Numbered from the stretch's first letter, positions 34,344 to 44,144 are shown. The stretch is 64,000 bases of DNA from Chryseobacterium gambrini (GCF_900156825.1 NZ_FTOV01000006.1:124001-188000); one strand, 5' to 3'. Notes: generated from the sequence alone by a model not told the origin. Made by a program: numbers and translations.

Positions 34344-36197
34344 ATGCGTCATAAACTTTTTTACATAACAACGCTTTGTGCATCGTCTTTATTTTTTTCA
34401 CAGATTCAGAAAGTAGAACCTGCATTCTGGTGGAAAGGAATGAAAAATCCGGAACTTCAGATTCTGGTGTATGGAAAAGATATTGCTAAAAACGAAATAG
34501 AACTTTCAGACGGTGTTCAGATTAAGGACATTCAGAAAGTTGAAAATCCGAACTATGTTTTTGTAACCGTTAATACCAATGAAATTAACGTTCCGAAGTT
34601 TAAAATCAATATTAAAAACGGAAAGAAAAATATAAGTTCTTACACTTATGAATTAAAGCAAAGAAACCCTGATTCTTCAAACAGAGAATCCTATTCTTCC
34701 AAAGATGTGATGTACCTCATCATGCCCGATCGTTTTGCGAACGGTGACGAAAAAAACGATTCCAGCCCCAATTTAACGGAAAAAGCAAACCGAAATCTTC
34801 CTAAAGGTCGACACGGAGGAGATCTGCGCGGGATCATCAACAATTTAGATTATATTCAGAACCTTGGAGCAACTGCAGTCTGGCTTACTCCCGTTAATGA
34901 GGATAACGAAAAAGTATATTCCTACCACGGATATGCACAGACCGATTTATACAAGATCGATGAACGTTACGGAACCAACGAAGAGTATAAAGAACTTTCC
35001 CAAAAACTGAATCAGAGAAAAATGAAACTCTTGATGGATTATGTAACCAATCATTGGGGAGTTTCGCACTGGATGATCAAAGATCTGCCTACAAAAGACT
35101 GGATTCACTGGTTCAGTGATGGAGAAAATGGTTTTAAACGTTCCAACTATAAAACAACCACTCAGTTTGATACAAACGCTTCTGAGGTAGATAAAAAATT
35201 AGCTTTAGACGGATGGTTTGATACGACAATGCCGGATATTAATCAGAAAAATCCATTGGTTTTAAAATATTTGACTCAGAATGCAATCTGGTGGATCGAG
35301 TATGCCGAATTGGGAGGCTTTCGGGTAGATACCTATCCTTACAACGATAAAGAAGCCATGGCAAAGTGGGCAAAAGCCATTACAGATGAATATCCTAATT
35401 TCAATATTGTAGGAGAAGCATGGCTGTACTCCAGCGCACATATCGCAGCATGGCAAAAAGATTCTAAAATAGGAGAGGCAGCAAATTATAATTCAAATCT
35501 TCCTTCTGTAATGGACTTTACGTTATATTCTGATCTGCCGAAAGCCTTGAAAGAAAAAGACGGTTGGGATTCCGGAATGGTAAAATTATACAATGTTTTT
35601 ACAAGCGATTTCCTGTACCCGAATATCAATAACCTTTTGGTGTTTTTTGAAAATCACGATACCGAAAGATTTAACGAAGTTTTCAATGGAAATCCTGCGG
35701 AATATAAACTGGCAATGACTTTAATATCGACAGTTCGCGGAATTCCACAGCTATATTACGGTTCTGAAGTGGGAATGCGCGGCGACAAAAACAAAGGGGG
35801 CGATGCAGACATCAGAAGAGATTTTCCGGGCGGCTGGAAATCAGATAAGATCAATGCTTTCAATCCTTCGTCTCAGACTCCTGAACAAAAAGAATTTTAC
35901 GATTTTACCCAGAAGTTGCTGAACTGGAGAAAAGGCAAAGAAGTCATTCATACAGGAAAAACAAAGAATTTTGTTCCGCAGAATAATGTTTTTGTGTATT
36001 TTAGATATAACGAAAAAGAAAGCGTAATGGTCATTTTAAATAATAATGATGCGGAACAAACGATAGACGTGAAGCATTTCGCAGAATCTCTGAACGGTTT
36101 TTCAAAAGGGAAAGACATCATTTCCGGCAAAGAATTTCCGGTAAAGGACAATTTTAAAATTCCTGCAAAATCATCAATGGTTATTGAATTGAATTAA
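34344..36197 (+). CDS. susA: GH13 alpha-amylase / neopullulanase-type enzyme
   Basis: A 617-residue exported amylase (signal ITTLCASSLFFSQ). Residues 20-120 form an N-terminal immunoglobulin-like domain as in cyclomaltodextrinases. The TIM barrel starts at KDVMYLIMPDRFANGD. All four conserved regions are intact: DYVTNHWG, GFRVDTYPY (nucleophile D329), GEAWL (acid/base E358) and FFENHDTER (D439). A beta-sandwich domain ends the protein. This matches SusA of Bacteroides, which cuts starch fragments and cyclodextrins in the periplasm. It lies with the CBM20-like and NTF2-like genes between the susCDE unit and the MFS gene. Confidence 0.92.
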   Translation: MRHKLFYITTLCASSLFFSQIQKVEPAFWWKGMKNPELQILVYGKDIAKNEIELSDGVQIKDIQKVENPNYVFVTVNTNEINVPKFKINIKNGKKNISSYTYELKQRNPDSSNRESYSSKDVMYLIMPDRFANGDEKNDSSPNLTEKANRNLPKGRHGGDLRGIINNLDYIQNLGATAVWLTPVNEDNEKVYSYHGYAQTDLYKIDERYGTNEEYKELSQKLNQRKMKLLMDYVTNHWGVSHWMIKDLPTKDWIHWFSDGENGFKRSNYKTTTQFDTNASEVDKKLALDGWFDTTMPDINQKNPLVLKYLTQNAIWWIEYAELGGFRVDTYPYNDKEAMAKWAKAITDEYPNFNIVGEAWLYSSAHIAAWQKDSKIGEAANYNSNLPSVMDFTLYSDLPKALKEKDGWDSGMVKLYNVFTSDFLYPNINNLLVFFENHDTERFNEVFNGNPAEYKLAMTLISTVRGIPQLYYGSEVGMRGDKNKGGDADIRRDFPGGWKSDKINAFNPSSQTPEQKEFYDFTQKLLNWRKGKEVIHTGKTKNFVPQNNVFVYFRYNEKESVMVILNNNDAEQTIDVKHFAESLNGFSKGKDIISGKEFPVKDNFKIPAKSSMVIELN

Positions 36198-36296
36198 AAC
36201 ACGGATAACCCAAATTTTTCACAAATTTCATACTAAAATCATTAGTGTCATTCGTGAAAAAATTAGTGTCGCTTGTGTTTAAAAATAAAATTATAC

Positions 36297-36809
36297 ATGA
36301 AAAAAACAACAATATTCTTTACATTCATCCTATTTGTATTGAGTTTTACATCCATTTCTGCTCAGTCAAAATTCAATAAAGAAAAAACAGAAATCGGAAC
36401 CATGCTCGACGGATTTAATGTCGCGGCAGCAAAAGCAGATTTTAACACTTACTTTAATTATTTTGCCGACGAATCTGTTTTTATCGGGACAGATGCTACA
36501 GAAGTCTGGAACAAAAAAGCCTTTATGATTTGGGCAAAACCCTATTTCGATAAAAAGAAAACATGGAATTTTACTTCCCTGAAAAGAAATATCTACTTCA
36601 GCAAAGACGGAAAACTTGCTTGGTTTGATGAATTACTAGATACCCAGATGAAAATCTGCCGCGGTTCAGGAGTGGTTGAAAAAATCAACGGAATATGGAA
36701 AGTAAAACAGTACGTACTCTCTGTAACCGTTCCAAATGAAGTTGTAGACAAAGTTGTCGCTGAAAAAGCACCGATTGAAGAGATGTTAATCCAAAAACTG
36801 AAGAAATAA
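36297..36809 (+). CDS. Secreted NTF2/SnoaL-like protein of the starch locus
   Basis: About 170 residues from the ATG at 36297; an open TTG 24 bp upstream would break the signal peptide (IFFTFILFVLSFTSISAQ). The mature part is an NTF2-like domain: MLDGFNVAAAKADFNTYFNYFADESVFIG, then KLAWFDELLDTQM and WKVKQYVLSVTVPN. It probably sits in the periplasm and could be a binding protein or an isomerase-like scaffold; no active residues can be assigned. Its stop shares one base with the MFS transporter's ATG, so the two are tightly coupled. The general fold is shared with the 12637-13137 product. Confidence 0.78.
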   Translation: MKKTTIFFTFILFVLSFTSISAQSKFNKEKTEIGTMLDGFNVAAAKADFNTYFNYFADESVFIGTDATEVWNKKAFMIWAKPYFDKKKTWNFTSLKRNIYFSKDGKLAWFDELLDTQMKICRGSGVVEKINGIWKVKQYVLSVTVPNEVVDKVVAEKAPIEEMLIQKLKK

Positions 36810-38227
36810 TGGCAGAAATGATAAGAAAAGCAGATGCAGGAAAATTTGGAAAAGTAAAAAAGCCGAATTTATCCATGGCTCAGATTATCAATATGAGCAT
36901 GGGATTTCTGGGAATCCAGATGGCTTTTGGTCTGCAAAATGGAAACGCAAGCCGGATTTTGGCAAATTTCGGAGCCGATGTACATGAATTATCATGGTTT
37001 TGGCTCGTAGCACCCGTTACAGGACTTATTGTTCAGCCGATCATCGGTCATATGGGAGATAATACATGGAGTCCGCTGGGAAGAAGAAAACCTTACTTTT
37101 TAATAGGAGCCGTTTTATGCGCCATCGGATTGGTAATGCTTCCCAATGCCGCTTCGGCAACACAAATGATGGCTGCAAACGTTTTACTGATGGCGGTTAT
37201 TTTTCTGGCCATGATGGATGCTTCTATCAATGTGGCAATGGAACCTTTCCGTGCTCTGGTGGGAGATATGCTTCCAAAACATCAGGCGACGATTGGTTTT
37301 TCTGTTCAGACAATTTTGATAGGAATTGGAGCGGTGATCGGTTCAGATTTACCAAATTGGCTTACCAAATTAGGAATTTCTAATGAAGCTCCCAAAGGAT
37401 TTGTAGCAGATAATGTCATCTATTCTTTTTACATCGGAGCAGCCGTACTTATAATATCAATTTTATATACAATTATTACCACCAAAGAATATTCTCCTGA
37501 AGAATTTGCTTCATTTGAAGGTGGAAAGGAAATCGCAGAAGAAAAATCCAAAATGTCGGATATTTTCAAAGATTTTGCCAATGCACCCTCACAGATGAAA
37601 AAACTGGGAATTGTTCAGTTTTTCTCATGGTTTGCATTATTTACCATGTGGGTTTTTACAACGAGTGCTTTGGCGACGCATCATTTCGGGCTTTCTCCGG
37701 AAGATACCCATTCAGCGGAATTTAATAAAGCCGGAGATTTAACGGGAAGCCTGTTCGGAAGTTATAATTTCTACGCCATTTTCTTTGCGTTTGCATTAAC
37801 ACCGATTGCCAAATTTATCGGTAAAAAACAGACTCACGCGCTGGCTTTGGCAAGTGGAGGTTTCGGACTGATTTCCATGTACTTTATAAAAGACATTAAT
37901 TACCTGTGGATTTCCATGGTCGGATTAGGTTTTGCATGGGCAAGTATTCTGGCAATGCCTTATGCGATGCTTATTGACTCAATTCCACAAAAGAAAATGG
38001 GCGTTTACATGGGGATTTTCAACTTTTTTATTGTAATTCCTCAAATCATTAACGGAGTTTTTGGAGGACCAATTGTTAGCAGAATTTTCGGTAAAATGGC
38101 AATAGATTATATTGTAGTGGGCGGAATCTGTATGGTTTTAGGAGCTGTTCTCACACTTCTTTTCGTTAAATCTGAAAAAGATACCCCAAAAGAAATTGAA
38201 AAAGAAATTCAGCAGGTGCATTTCTGA
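36809..38227 (+). CDS. MFS sugar transporter, SLC45/maltose type
   Basis: A 472-residue inner-membrane transporter with twelve hydrophobic segments. MGFLGIQMAFGLQNGNASRI and MGDNTWSPLGRRKPYFLIG are signatures of the SLC45-like MFS sugar carriers found in Bacteroidota maltose loci; the charged loop after the sixth segment is long. It should bring glucose or maltose released by the GH97 and GH13 enzymes into the cytoplasm. ATG overlaps the preceding stop by one base. The unit is closed by an inverted-repeat-rich gap. Confidence 0.88.
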   Translation: MAEMIRKADAGKFGKVKKPNLSMAQIINMSMGFLGIQMAFGLQNGNASRILANFGADVHELSWFWLVAPVTGLIVQPIIGHMGDNTWSPLGRRKPYFLIGAVLCAIGLVMLPNAASATQMMAANVLLMAVIFLAMMDASINVAMEPFRALVGDMLPKHQATIGFSVQTILIGIGAVIGSDLPNWLTKLGISNEAPKGFVADNVIYSFYIGAAVLIISILYTIITTKEYSPEEFASFEGGKEIAEEKSKMSDIFKDFANAPSQMKKLGIVQFFSWFALFTMWVFTTSALATHHFGLSPEDTHSAEFNKAGDLTGSLFGSYNFYAIFFAFALTPIAKFIGKKQTHALALASGGFGLISMYFIKDINYLWISMVGLGFAWASILAMPYAMLIDSIPQKKMGVYMGIFNFFIVIPQIINGVFGGPIVSRIFGKMAIDYIVVGGICMVLGAVLTLLFVKSEKDTPKEIEKEIQQVHF

Positions 38228-38317
38228 TAAAAAGAGAAATACTTTAGTTGATTTTCTAAAATTACCCAAGTTCGGAATAAAGATTATAAAAAACTTGTTT
38301 AAACTAATTTCAGAATT

Positions 38318-38472
38318 AACCGCAAAAGAGACAAAAGATAATGTTAAAGCGAATTTTCAGAATAATCAAAGCGCTCAAAAGAATAAAATCAAAGATTTTT
38401 AAAAACTATTGTGATCTTTTTCATTTATAATTATCAACTTTAAATAAAAAATTTAGTAGATCTTTTGCGGTT
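38318..38472. repeat. MITE-like element, family A copy 2
   Basis: AACCGCAAAAG (38318-38328) is exactly inverted at CTTTTGCGGTT (38462-38472). The left end with GAGACAAAAG and the interior with GCGCTCAAAAGAATAAAATCAAAGA match the 3385-3499 copy. Outer flanks GTTTAAACTAATTTCAG and AAAAGTTTAAAC add a second inverted layer. Confidence 0.75.
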
Positions 38473-38593
38473 AAATAAAAGTTTAAACAGACTTAAAATA
38501 TAAAAATAATAGCTTAGCTCATTCACGTTAAATTAAGGATAAGCAAAATTTAAACACTTCTTATCTCGAATTCAGGTTAATATTATAATATCT

Positions 38594-38621
38594 AAATCTA
38601 CCGGATCCGGTAGATTTTTTT
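38594..38621 (+). terminator. Palindromic terminator
   Basis: AAATCTACCGGA (38594-38605) pairs perfectly with TCCGGTAGATTT, ending in TTTTTTT. It separates the starch locus from the ilv region. Confidence 0.8.
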
Positions 38622-38849
38622 ATTGATGACGGTAAAAAATCCAGAAAAACTCTAAAAGATAATCCCGATACATGATTTTTAGCAAATTTTAGACGTCGTA
38701 TTTTTATTCCGCTTTAAACTTTAACAATCAGTCGGTTATGAATTATTATGTTTTGATGAATATCGTAAAAAAGATCGGTTTTTATGGATTTTTGATAATT
38801 TTAGGGTAGAATTTTTACGAAAAAGTAAATCTGTCTCAAAATTAGTTTA

Positions 38850-38857
38850 TACATTTG
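38850..38857 (+). promoter_or_regulatory. -7 box (TACATTTG) of the ilv operon
   Basis: TACATTTGTATC fits TAnnTTTG; the same TACATTTGTATC occurs before the pirin gene. The predicted transcript starts about 15 nt ahead of the leader peptide ATG at 38878. Confidence 0.6.
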
Positions 38858-38877
38858 TATCGTTAAATACAAGCAAA

Positions 38878-38931
38878 ATGAATAACTCAATTATTATTCT
38901 TGTCATTCTTGTCATTATCGGGTTTCGGTGA
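38878..38931 (+). CDS. ilvL: Branched-chain amino acid leader peptide
   Basis: A 17-codon ORF encoding MNNSIIILVILVIIGFR, ending in TGA. Ten of the eleven residues from position 5 are Ile, Leu or Val with no other residue between positions 5 and 14. It sits between the ilv promoter box and a rho-independent terminator, ahead of ilvE, as expected for a ribosome-stalling leader that senses charged tRNA-Ile, tRNA-Val and tRNA-Leu. Low supply of any of these would stall the ribosome over codons 5-14 and free the downstream RNA to form an antiterminator. The gene name is by analogy with enterobacterial ilvL; the sequence is not homologous. Confidence 0.85.
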   Translation: MNNSIIILVILVIIGFR

Positions 38932-39002
38932 TGGGCAATGGCTTGTGATAATTTTTGAAATTGAAATACTACAGACCATTCTCATCACGAGGATGGTTTT
39001 TT
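38928..39002 (+). promoter_or_regulatory. ilv attenuator: alternative antiterminator and terminator
   Basis: The terminator is ACCATTCTC (38975-38983) paired with GAGGATGGT (38989-38997), then TTTTTTG. The competing antiterminator pairs GTGATG (38928-38933) with CATCAC (38983-38988) and AATGG (38937-38941) with CCATT (38976-38980). The 5' half of the antiterminator starts at the leader's stop codon, so a ribosome that finishes the leader covers it and permits termination. Confidence 0.8.
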
Positions 39003-39043
39003 GTTTAAAAGATACACCAAAATAAAAATTAAAACGATATAGA

Positions 39044-39946
39044 ATGTATTACAATGACGACAGTGTTCTCTTCTTTGATGGAGAATATGTAAAAGCAAAA
39101 GAAGCAAAGACCGATTTGTACGGTCAATCATTACACTACGGATACGCGGTTTTTGAAGGCATTAAATCCTATAAAACAGCCAATGGAACTAAAATTTTTA
39201 AAGCAGAAGAACATTATGACAGACTGAGAAAATCAGCAGAAGCAATTCATATGCCTTTCCATTATTCTACTGAGGAAATGGTAGAGACTACTTATAAATT
39301 ACTGGAAATTAATAATTTGAGCAATGCCTATATCCGTCCTTTAGTTATCTGTTCTCCCAATATGTCCCTTTCAAAAGGACAGAAAAGCTACCTTGTTATT
39401 GAAGCATGGAATTGGGATAACGGTTATCTGGCAAATAAACTGAGAATTATGACTTCTTCCTTTCAGCGCCCCAATCCGAAAGCATTCAAGATAGAAGCTA
39501 AAGTGAGCGGACATTATGTAAACTCTATTTTGGCGTGTCAGGAAGCCAAAGACAAAGGTTTTGACGAAGCGCTTGTTCTGGATGAAAAAGGAAATGTGGC
39601 AGAAAGCTCTGGCGCAAACGTATTCTACGAAAAAGACGGAAAACTTTTCACGCCGGCAAAAGGAAACATTTTGCCCGGGATTACAAGAGCCACGGTGTTC
39701 GAAATATGTAATCAGTTAGGGATTTCGTACGAAGAAAAATTGTTTACGCCACAAGAAATGCAGGGCGCAGATGCGGCATTTTTCTGTGGAACGGCGGCAG
39801 AAATTGTTGCTCTGGAATCTTTGGACAATATCCCCTTCAGAATCGATTGGGAAGACAGTTTATCAGCGAAAATTCAGCAGGCTTACCGTCATTTGGTCGT
39901 AGAAGAAAATTATTCATATCTGAAATCAAACTTACAAAATGCATAG
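39044..39946 (+). CDS. ilvE: Branched-chain amino acid aminotransferase
   Basis: A 300-residue fold-type IV PLP aminotransferase, catalysing the last step of isoleucine, valine and leucine synthesis. [14 protein letters not shown] begins the domain; the catalytic Lys is in [40 protein letters not shown] and [13 protein letters not shown] are the PLP phosphate-binding signatures, and [16 protein letters not shown] ends the domain. It is the first structural gene after the attenuator, and its 3' end overlaps ilvD by 8 bp. Length is typical of the group that uses all branched-chain substrates. Confidence 0.95.
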   Translation: MYYNDDSVLFFDGEYVKAKEAKTDLYGQSLHYGYAVFEGIKSYKTANGTKIFKAEEHYDRLRKSAEAIHMPFHYSTEEMVETTYKLLEINNLSNAYIRPLVICSPNMSLSKGQKSYLVIEAWNWDNGYLANKLRIMTSSFQRPNPKAFKIEAKVSGHYVNSILACQEAKDKGFDEALVLDEKGNVAESSGANVFYEKDGKLFTPAKGNILPGITRATVFEICNQLGISYEEKLFTPQEMQGADAAFFCGTAAEIVALESLDNIPFRIDWEDSLSAKIQQAYRHLVVEENYSYLKSNLQNA

Positions 39947-41624
39947 TACAGAACTGAACAAATATTCCAAAACCCTTACAAAAGACCCGACGCAGCCCGC
40001 AACTCAGGCAATGTTTTACGGTATTGGTTTTCAGAAAGAAGACTTCGACAAAGCGCAGATCGGTATTGCAAGCATGGGTTACGATGGCAACACCTGCAAT
40101 ATGCATCTCAACAGCCTCGCTGAAATCGTGAAAAAAGGAGTAAAAGAACAGAATTTGGTGGGTTTAATGTTTCATACTATAGGAATAAGCGACGGAATGA
40201 CCAACGGTACAGACGGAATGCGCTATTCTCTGGTAAGCCGGGACATTATTGCAGATTCCATAGAAGCTGTATGCGCAGGACAGTATTACGACGGGCTCAT
40301 CACCGTTCCCGGATGCGACAAAAATATGCCCGGTTCCCTCATCGCAATGGCAAGACTGAACCGACCTTCCATTATGGTATATGGCGGAAGTATTGCTCCC
40401 GGACATTACAAAGGTCAGGATCTGAACATCGTTTCTGCTTTTGAAGCTCTGGGAAATAAAATTGCCGGAAAAATTTCAGAAGAAGACTTTCAGGGAGTCA
40501 TTCAAAACTCCTGTCCGAGTGCAGGAGCCTGTGGCGGAATGTACACCGCAAATACTATGGCTTCTGCTATTGAAGCTCTGGGAATGAGTCTTCCGTATTC
40601 TTCTTCCTATCCGGCGCTCAGTCGCGAGAAAAAAGAAGAATGCCAATTTGCGGGACATTACATCAGAATTCTTTTGGAAAAAGACATCAAACCTTCCGAT
40701 ATCATGACACCAAAAGCCTTTGAAAATGCTTTGAGACTGATTATGATTTTAGGCGGAAGCACCAATGCTGTACTGCATTTTATTGCCATTGCAAAATCAA
40801 TAGGATACTATCTGACTTTGGATGATTTTCAGCGGATCAGCGATGAAACACCGTTTCTGGCAGACCTCAAACCCAGCGGAAAATATCTGATGGAAGACCT
40901 TCACAAAGTAGGGGGAGTGCCTGCTGTAATGAAATATCTGCTGGATCTGGGATTGCTACACGGCGACTGTCTTACTGTAACAGGCAAAACCATTGCAGAA
41001 AATCTCGAACATGTCACCTCCATTATTGAAAGAGATCAGCATATTATTCACGATATCAAAAATCCCATCAAAGAAACAGGACATATCAGAATACTCTATG
41101 GAAATCTTGCCGAAAAAGGTTCCGTAGCCAAAATCACAGGTAAAGAAGGAAACTATTTCAGGGGAACAGCCATTGTATTCGATGGCGAAAAAGAATTCAT
41201 CAAAGGAATTGAAGACAAAAAAATCAAAGAAGGAAACGTTGTCGTTATCAAAAACGAAGGTCCGAAAGGCGCTCCCGGAATGCCCGAAATGCTGAAGCCA
41301 ACTTCCGCTTTAATGGGTTCCGGCTTAGGAAAAAATGTAGCACTGATCACAGACGGAAGATTTTCCGGAGGAACCCACGGTTTTGTTGTAGGACACATCA
41401 CACCGGAAGCATTTGAAGGAGGACTGATCGGCCTTATACAGGACGGAGACCTCATCGAGCTCGATGCAGAAAAAAATACCATCAATACATTGCTGTCGGA
41501 TGAAGAAATTGCAAAAAGAAAAGCCGGTTTTCATCAGCCTGAATACAAAGTGAAAAGCGGAGTTCTTTATAAATATGCCAAATCTGTGGCAGATGCATCG
41601 CAGGGCTGCGTAACAGACCTGTAA
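39939..41624 (+). CDS. ilvD: Dihydroxy-acid dehydratase
   Basis: A 561-residue iron-sulfur dehydratase converting 2,3-dihydroxyisovalerate (and the methylvalerate homologue) to the 2-keto acid. Cluster-ligand Cys motifs are present: [21 protein letters not shown] and [17 protein letters not shown] conserved Ser/Gly-rich C-terminus contains [17 protein letters not shown]. Length and ends match the family. It overlaps ilvE by 8 bp, so the two are coupled. Needs Mg2+ and a Fe-S cluster; nothing is missing. Confidence 0.96.
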   Translation: MHSTELNKYSKTLTKDPTQPATQAMFYGIGFQKEDFDKAQIGIASMGYDGNTCNMHLNSLAEIVKKGVKEQNLVGLMFHTIGISDGMTNGTDGMRYSLVSRDIIADSIEAVCAGQYYDGLITVPGCDKNMPGSLIAMARLNRPSIMVYGGSIAPGHYKGQDLNIVSAFEALGNKIAGKISEEDFQGVIQNSCPSAGACGGMYTANTMASAIEALGMSLPYSSSYPALSREKKEECQFAGHYIRILLEKDIKPSDIMTPKAFENALRLIMILGGSTNAVLHFIAIAKSIGYYLTLDDFQRISDETPFLADLKPSGKYLMEDLHKVGGVPAVMKYLLDLGLLHGDCLTVTGKTIAENLEHVTSIIERDQHIIHDIKNPIKETGHIRILYGNLAEKGSVAKITGKEGNYFRGTAIVFDGEKEFIKGIEDKKIKEGNVVVIKNEGPKGAPGMPEMLKPTSALMGSGLGKNVALITDGRFSGGTHGFVVGHITPEAFEGGLIGLIQDGDLIELDAEKNTINTLLSDEEIAKRKAGFHQPEYKVKSGVLYKYAKSVADASQGCVTDL

Positions 41625-41646
41625 TCACAATTAAAATTGAAACATT

Positions 41647-43386
41647 ATGAATACACTTGAAATAAATGAACAGAAAGATACCCGAAGTGCGAAAGCCATC
41701 GAAATATCAGGTTCCAAAGCAGTTTTAGAAGCTTTATTGCAGGAAAATGTAGACACCGTTTTCGGATATCCGGGTGGAGCAATTATGCCTATTTATGATG
41801 CTTTATACGATTATTCCGAAAAACTGAAACACATTCTCGTTCGTCACGAACAGGGCGCAATCCATGCAGCACAGGGATTTGCAAGAGTATCAGGAAAAAC
41901 AGGCGTTGTCTTTGCAACAAGTGGTCCCGGAGCCACCAATCTGGTGACAGGTCTTGCAGATGCCATGATCGACAGTAACCCTGTAGTTTGCATTACAGGG
42001 CAGGTTTATGCTTCCTTGTTGGGAACAGATGCATTTCAGGAAACCGATGTTATCAATATCACCACACCGGTTACCAAATGGAACTATCAGGTTACCGATG
42101 CCACAGAAATTCCTGAAGCCATTGCCAAAGCATTTTACATTGCAAATACAGGTCGTCCCGGTCCTGTTTTAATTGATATTACCAAAAATGCACAACTTCA
42201 GTTATTCGATTATTTAGGCTATAAAAAATGCACTCACATCCGAAGTTATCGTCCCGAACCTGAGATCAGAAAAGAATATATTGAAAAAGCAGCACAGCTC
42301 ATTAATCAGGCCAAAAAGCCATTTGTTCTTTTCGGACAGGGAGTAATTCTGGGGAAAGCGGAAGAAGAATTAAAATCTTTTATTGAGAAAATTAATCTTC
42401 CGGCAGCAGCTACCGTAATGGGACTGAGCGCGTTGCCTACCTATCATAAATTGCACGTAGGAATGTTGGGAATGCATGGAAATTACGCCCCCAACGTAAT
42501 GACTAATGAATGCGATGTATTGATCGCTGTAGGAATGCGGTTTGATGACCGCGTTACCGGACGCCTCGATAAATATGCAAAACAGGCAAAAGTAATTCAC
42601 CTTGATATTGATCCCGCAGAAATTGATAAAAATGTAAAAACAACAGTTCCTGTTTGGGGCGACTGTAAAAAAACACTCCCTTTATTGACAGCACTTCTCG
42701 AAGAAAACGACCATTCAGAATGGGTAGAGAAATTCCGCGAACTGGAAAAAGAAGAAATAAAAGAAGTCATACATAATGAACTGAATCCCAATACAGATGC
42801 CATGACGATGGGAGAAGTTATCAGAGTATTAAACGAGCTTACCAACGGAGACGCCATTATCACAACAGACGTCGGTCAGCATCAGATGGTTGCTTGTCGA
42901 TATGCCCGGTATAACCGTTCAAAATCCAGTGTGACTTCCGGAGGGTTGGGAACAATGGGATTTGGTTTGCCGGCTGCTATCGGAGCATGGTATGGAGCCC
43001 CCGAAAAAACAGTCGTAGCGATTATCGGGGATGGCGGATTTCAGATGACACTTCAGGAATTGGGAACCATTATGCAGTTTGGGGCAAAAGTTAAAATTCT
43101 CATCCTTAATAACGAGTTTCTGGGAATGGTGAGACAATGGCAGCAATTATTCCACGACAGACGTTACTCATTCGTAAATATTACAAGCCCCGATTTTGTG
43201 GCAGTTGCCAAAGGGTATTACATTGAAGGTGAAAAAATATCCGAAAGAAAAGATTTAAAAGCCGCCCTCGAGAAAATGCTCAGTCATGATGGGGCATACC
43301 TTCTTGAAGTGATGGTAGGAAAAGAAAACAATGTATTTCCGATGGTAGCGCAGGGAACCTCAGTTTCGGAGATCAGACTAAAATAA
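41647..43386 (+). CDS. ilvB: Acetolactate synthase, large (catalytic) subunit
   Basis: A 579-residue thiamine-diphosphate enzyme that condenses pyruvate with pyruvate or 2-ketobutyrate. The N-terminal domain has FGYPGGAIMPIYDAL and the catalytic Glu in VRHEQGAIHAAQGFARVSG. The central FAD-binding domain follows, and the ThDP motif GDGGFQMTLQEL is at about residues 460-471. Its regulatory partner IlvN begins 10 bp after the stop. Follows ilvD with a 22-bp gap. Confidence 0.96.
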   Translation: MNTLEINEQKDTRSAKAIEISGSKAVLEALLQENVDTVFGYPGGAIMPIYDALYDYSEKLKHILVRHEQGAIHAAQGFARVSGKTGVVFATSGPGATNLVTGLADAMIDSNPVVCITGQVYASLLGTDAFQETDVINITTPVTKWNYQVTDATEIPEAIAKAFYIANTGRPGPVLIDITKNAQLQLFDYLGYKKCTHIRSYRPEPEIRKEYIEKAAQLINQAKKPFVLFGQGVILGKAEEELKSFIEKINLPAAATVMGLSALPTYHKLHVGMLGMHGNYAPNVMTNECDVLIAVGMRFDDRVTGRLDKYAKQAKVIHLDIDPAEIDKNVKTTVPVWGDCKKTLPLLTALLEENDHSEWVEKFRELEKEEIKEVIHNELNPNTDAMTMGEVIRVLNELTNGDAIITTDVGQHQMVACRYARYNRSKSSVTSGGLGTMGFGLPAAIGAWYGAPEKTVVAIIGDGGFQMTLQELGTIMQFGAKVKILILNNEFLGMVRQWQQLFHDRRYSFVNITSPDFVAVAKGYYIEGEKISERKDLKAALEKMLSHDGAYLLEVMVGKENNVFPMVAQGTSVSEIRLK

Positions 43387-43396
43387 AAAAAAGAAA

Positions 43397-43987
43397 ATGG
43401 AAAAACAGGAATTTACCATCACATTATACACCGAAAATTCAGTGGGCTTAATCGGCAGAATATCGGGAATCTTCTCACGGAGAAAAATCAACATCGAGAG
43501 TCTGAATACCTCACCTTCAGAAGTAGAAGGCATTCACAGATTCACCATTGTTATCCAGGAGAACGAAGAAGTAGTGAGAAAACTTTGCCGACAATTGGAA
43601 AAGCAGATCGATGTAATGAAAGCCTATTACAATACAGACGATGAAATTGTATGGCAGGAACAGGCACTTTACAAAGTACCCGCAGATGTGGTTACCGAAA
43701 AAGTATATGTAGAGCGGCTGCTTCGTCAGTATGGTGCATCAACTGTAGTTATCCGTCAGGATTACATCGTTTTTGAAACAGCAGGACATCGTGAAGAAAT
43801 AGACAGATTAACCGAAGAACTTAACAAATACGGTCTCATAGAATTCGTTCGCGGTGCCAGAATCGCCATCATTAAAAACAGCGCGGGAATCCACCAAAAA
43901 GTACTTCAGTTTGAAAACCGTGAACCCTCTCCGCATATTGTAGAGAACGAATACCTCGATAAGCGGGATGATGTTTTTACCATGTAA
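43397..43987 (+). CDS. ilvN: Acetolactate synthase, small regulatory subunit
   Basis: A 196-residue protein with an N-terminal ACT domain (YTENSVGLIGRISGIFSRRKINIESLN) that binds valine in feedback inhibition, and the C-terminal ALS_ss_C part (EREIDRLTEELNKYGLIEFVRGARIAI-like). It is 10 bp downstream of the large subunit, its complex partner. Length lies between short enterobacterial IlvN (~96) and IlvH (~163), typical for Bacteroidota. A 157-bp spacer follows before ilvC, with no terminator seen. Confidence 0.94.
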   Translation: MEKQEFTITLYTENSVGLIGRISGIFSRRKINIESLNTSPSEVEGIHRFTIVIQENEEVVRKLCRQLEKQIDVMKAYYNTDDEIVWQEQALYKVPADVVTEKVYVERLLRQYGASTVVIRQDYIVFETAGHREEIDRLTEELNKYGLIEFVRGARIAIIKNSAGIHQKVLQFENREPSPHIVENEYLDKRDDVFTM

Positions 43988-44144
43988 CAAATCAGTCAAA
44001 ACAATCAAACTCCGAATTGAATTGAATACAATGTTTTATTGTTTCAAAAAATATTCAAAACAAAACCTAAAATAAAAATATTAATCCTGAAAAGTAGTTA
44101 CAGTAAACATTTTACTTAATACTTTTTACATTTTACCCAAAAAT

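Larger units (their letters stand above)
38228..38877. other. Repeat- and signal-rich spacer between starch locus and ilv operon
   Basis: Most of this gap of over 600 bp is non-coding: a MITE-like element (38318-38472), a terminator (38594-38621) and the ilv promoter (38850-38857) are seen. A 68-codon open frame at 38196-38402 overlaps the MFS 3' end and the repeat and is not a gene. Nothing is recognised in 38640-38840. Confidence 0.6.

Noticed and set aside
38196..38402. 68-codon ORF after the MFS gene
   Set aside because: It begins inside the MFS 3' end and runs through a MITE-like repeat. Lys/Asn-rich composition simply reflects the repeat.
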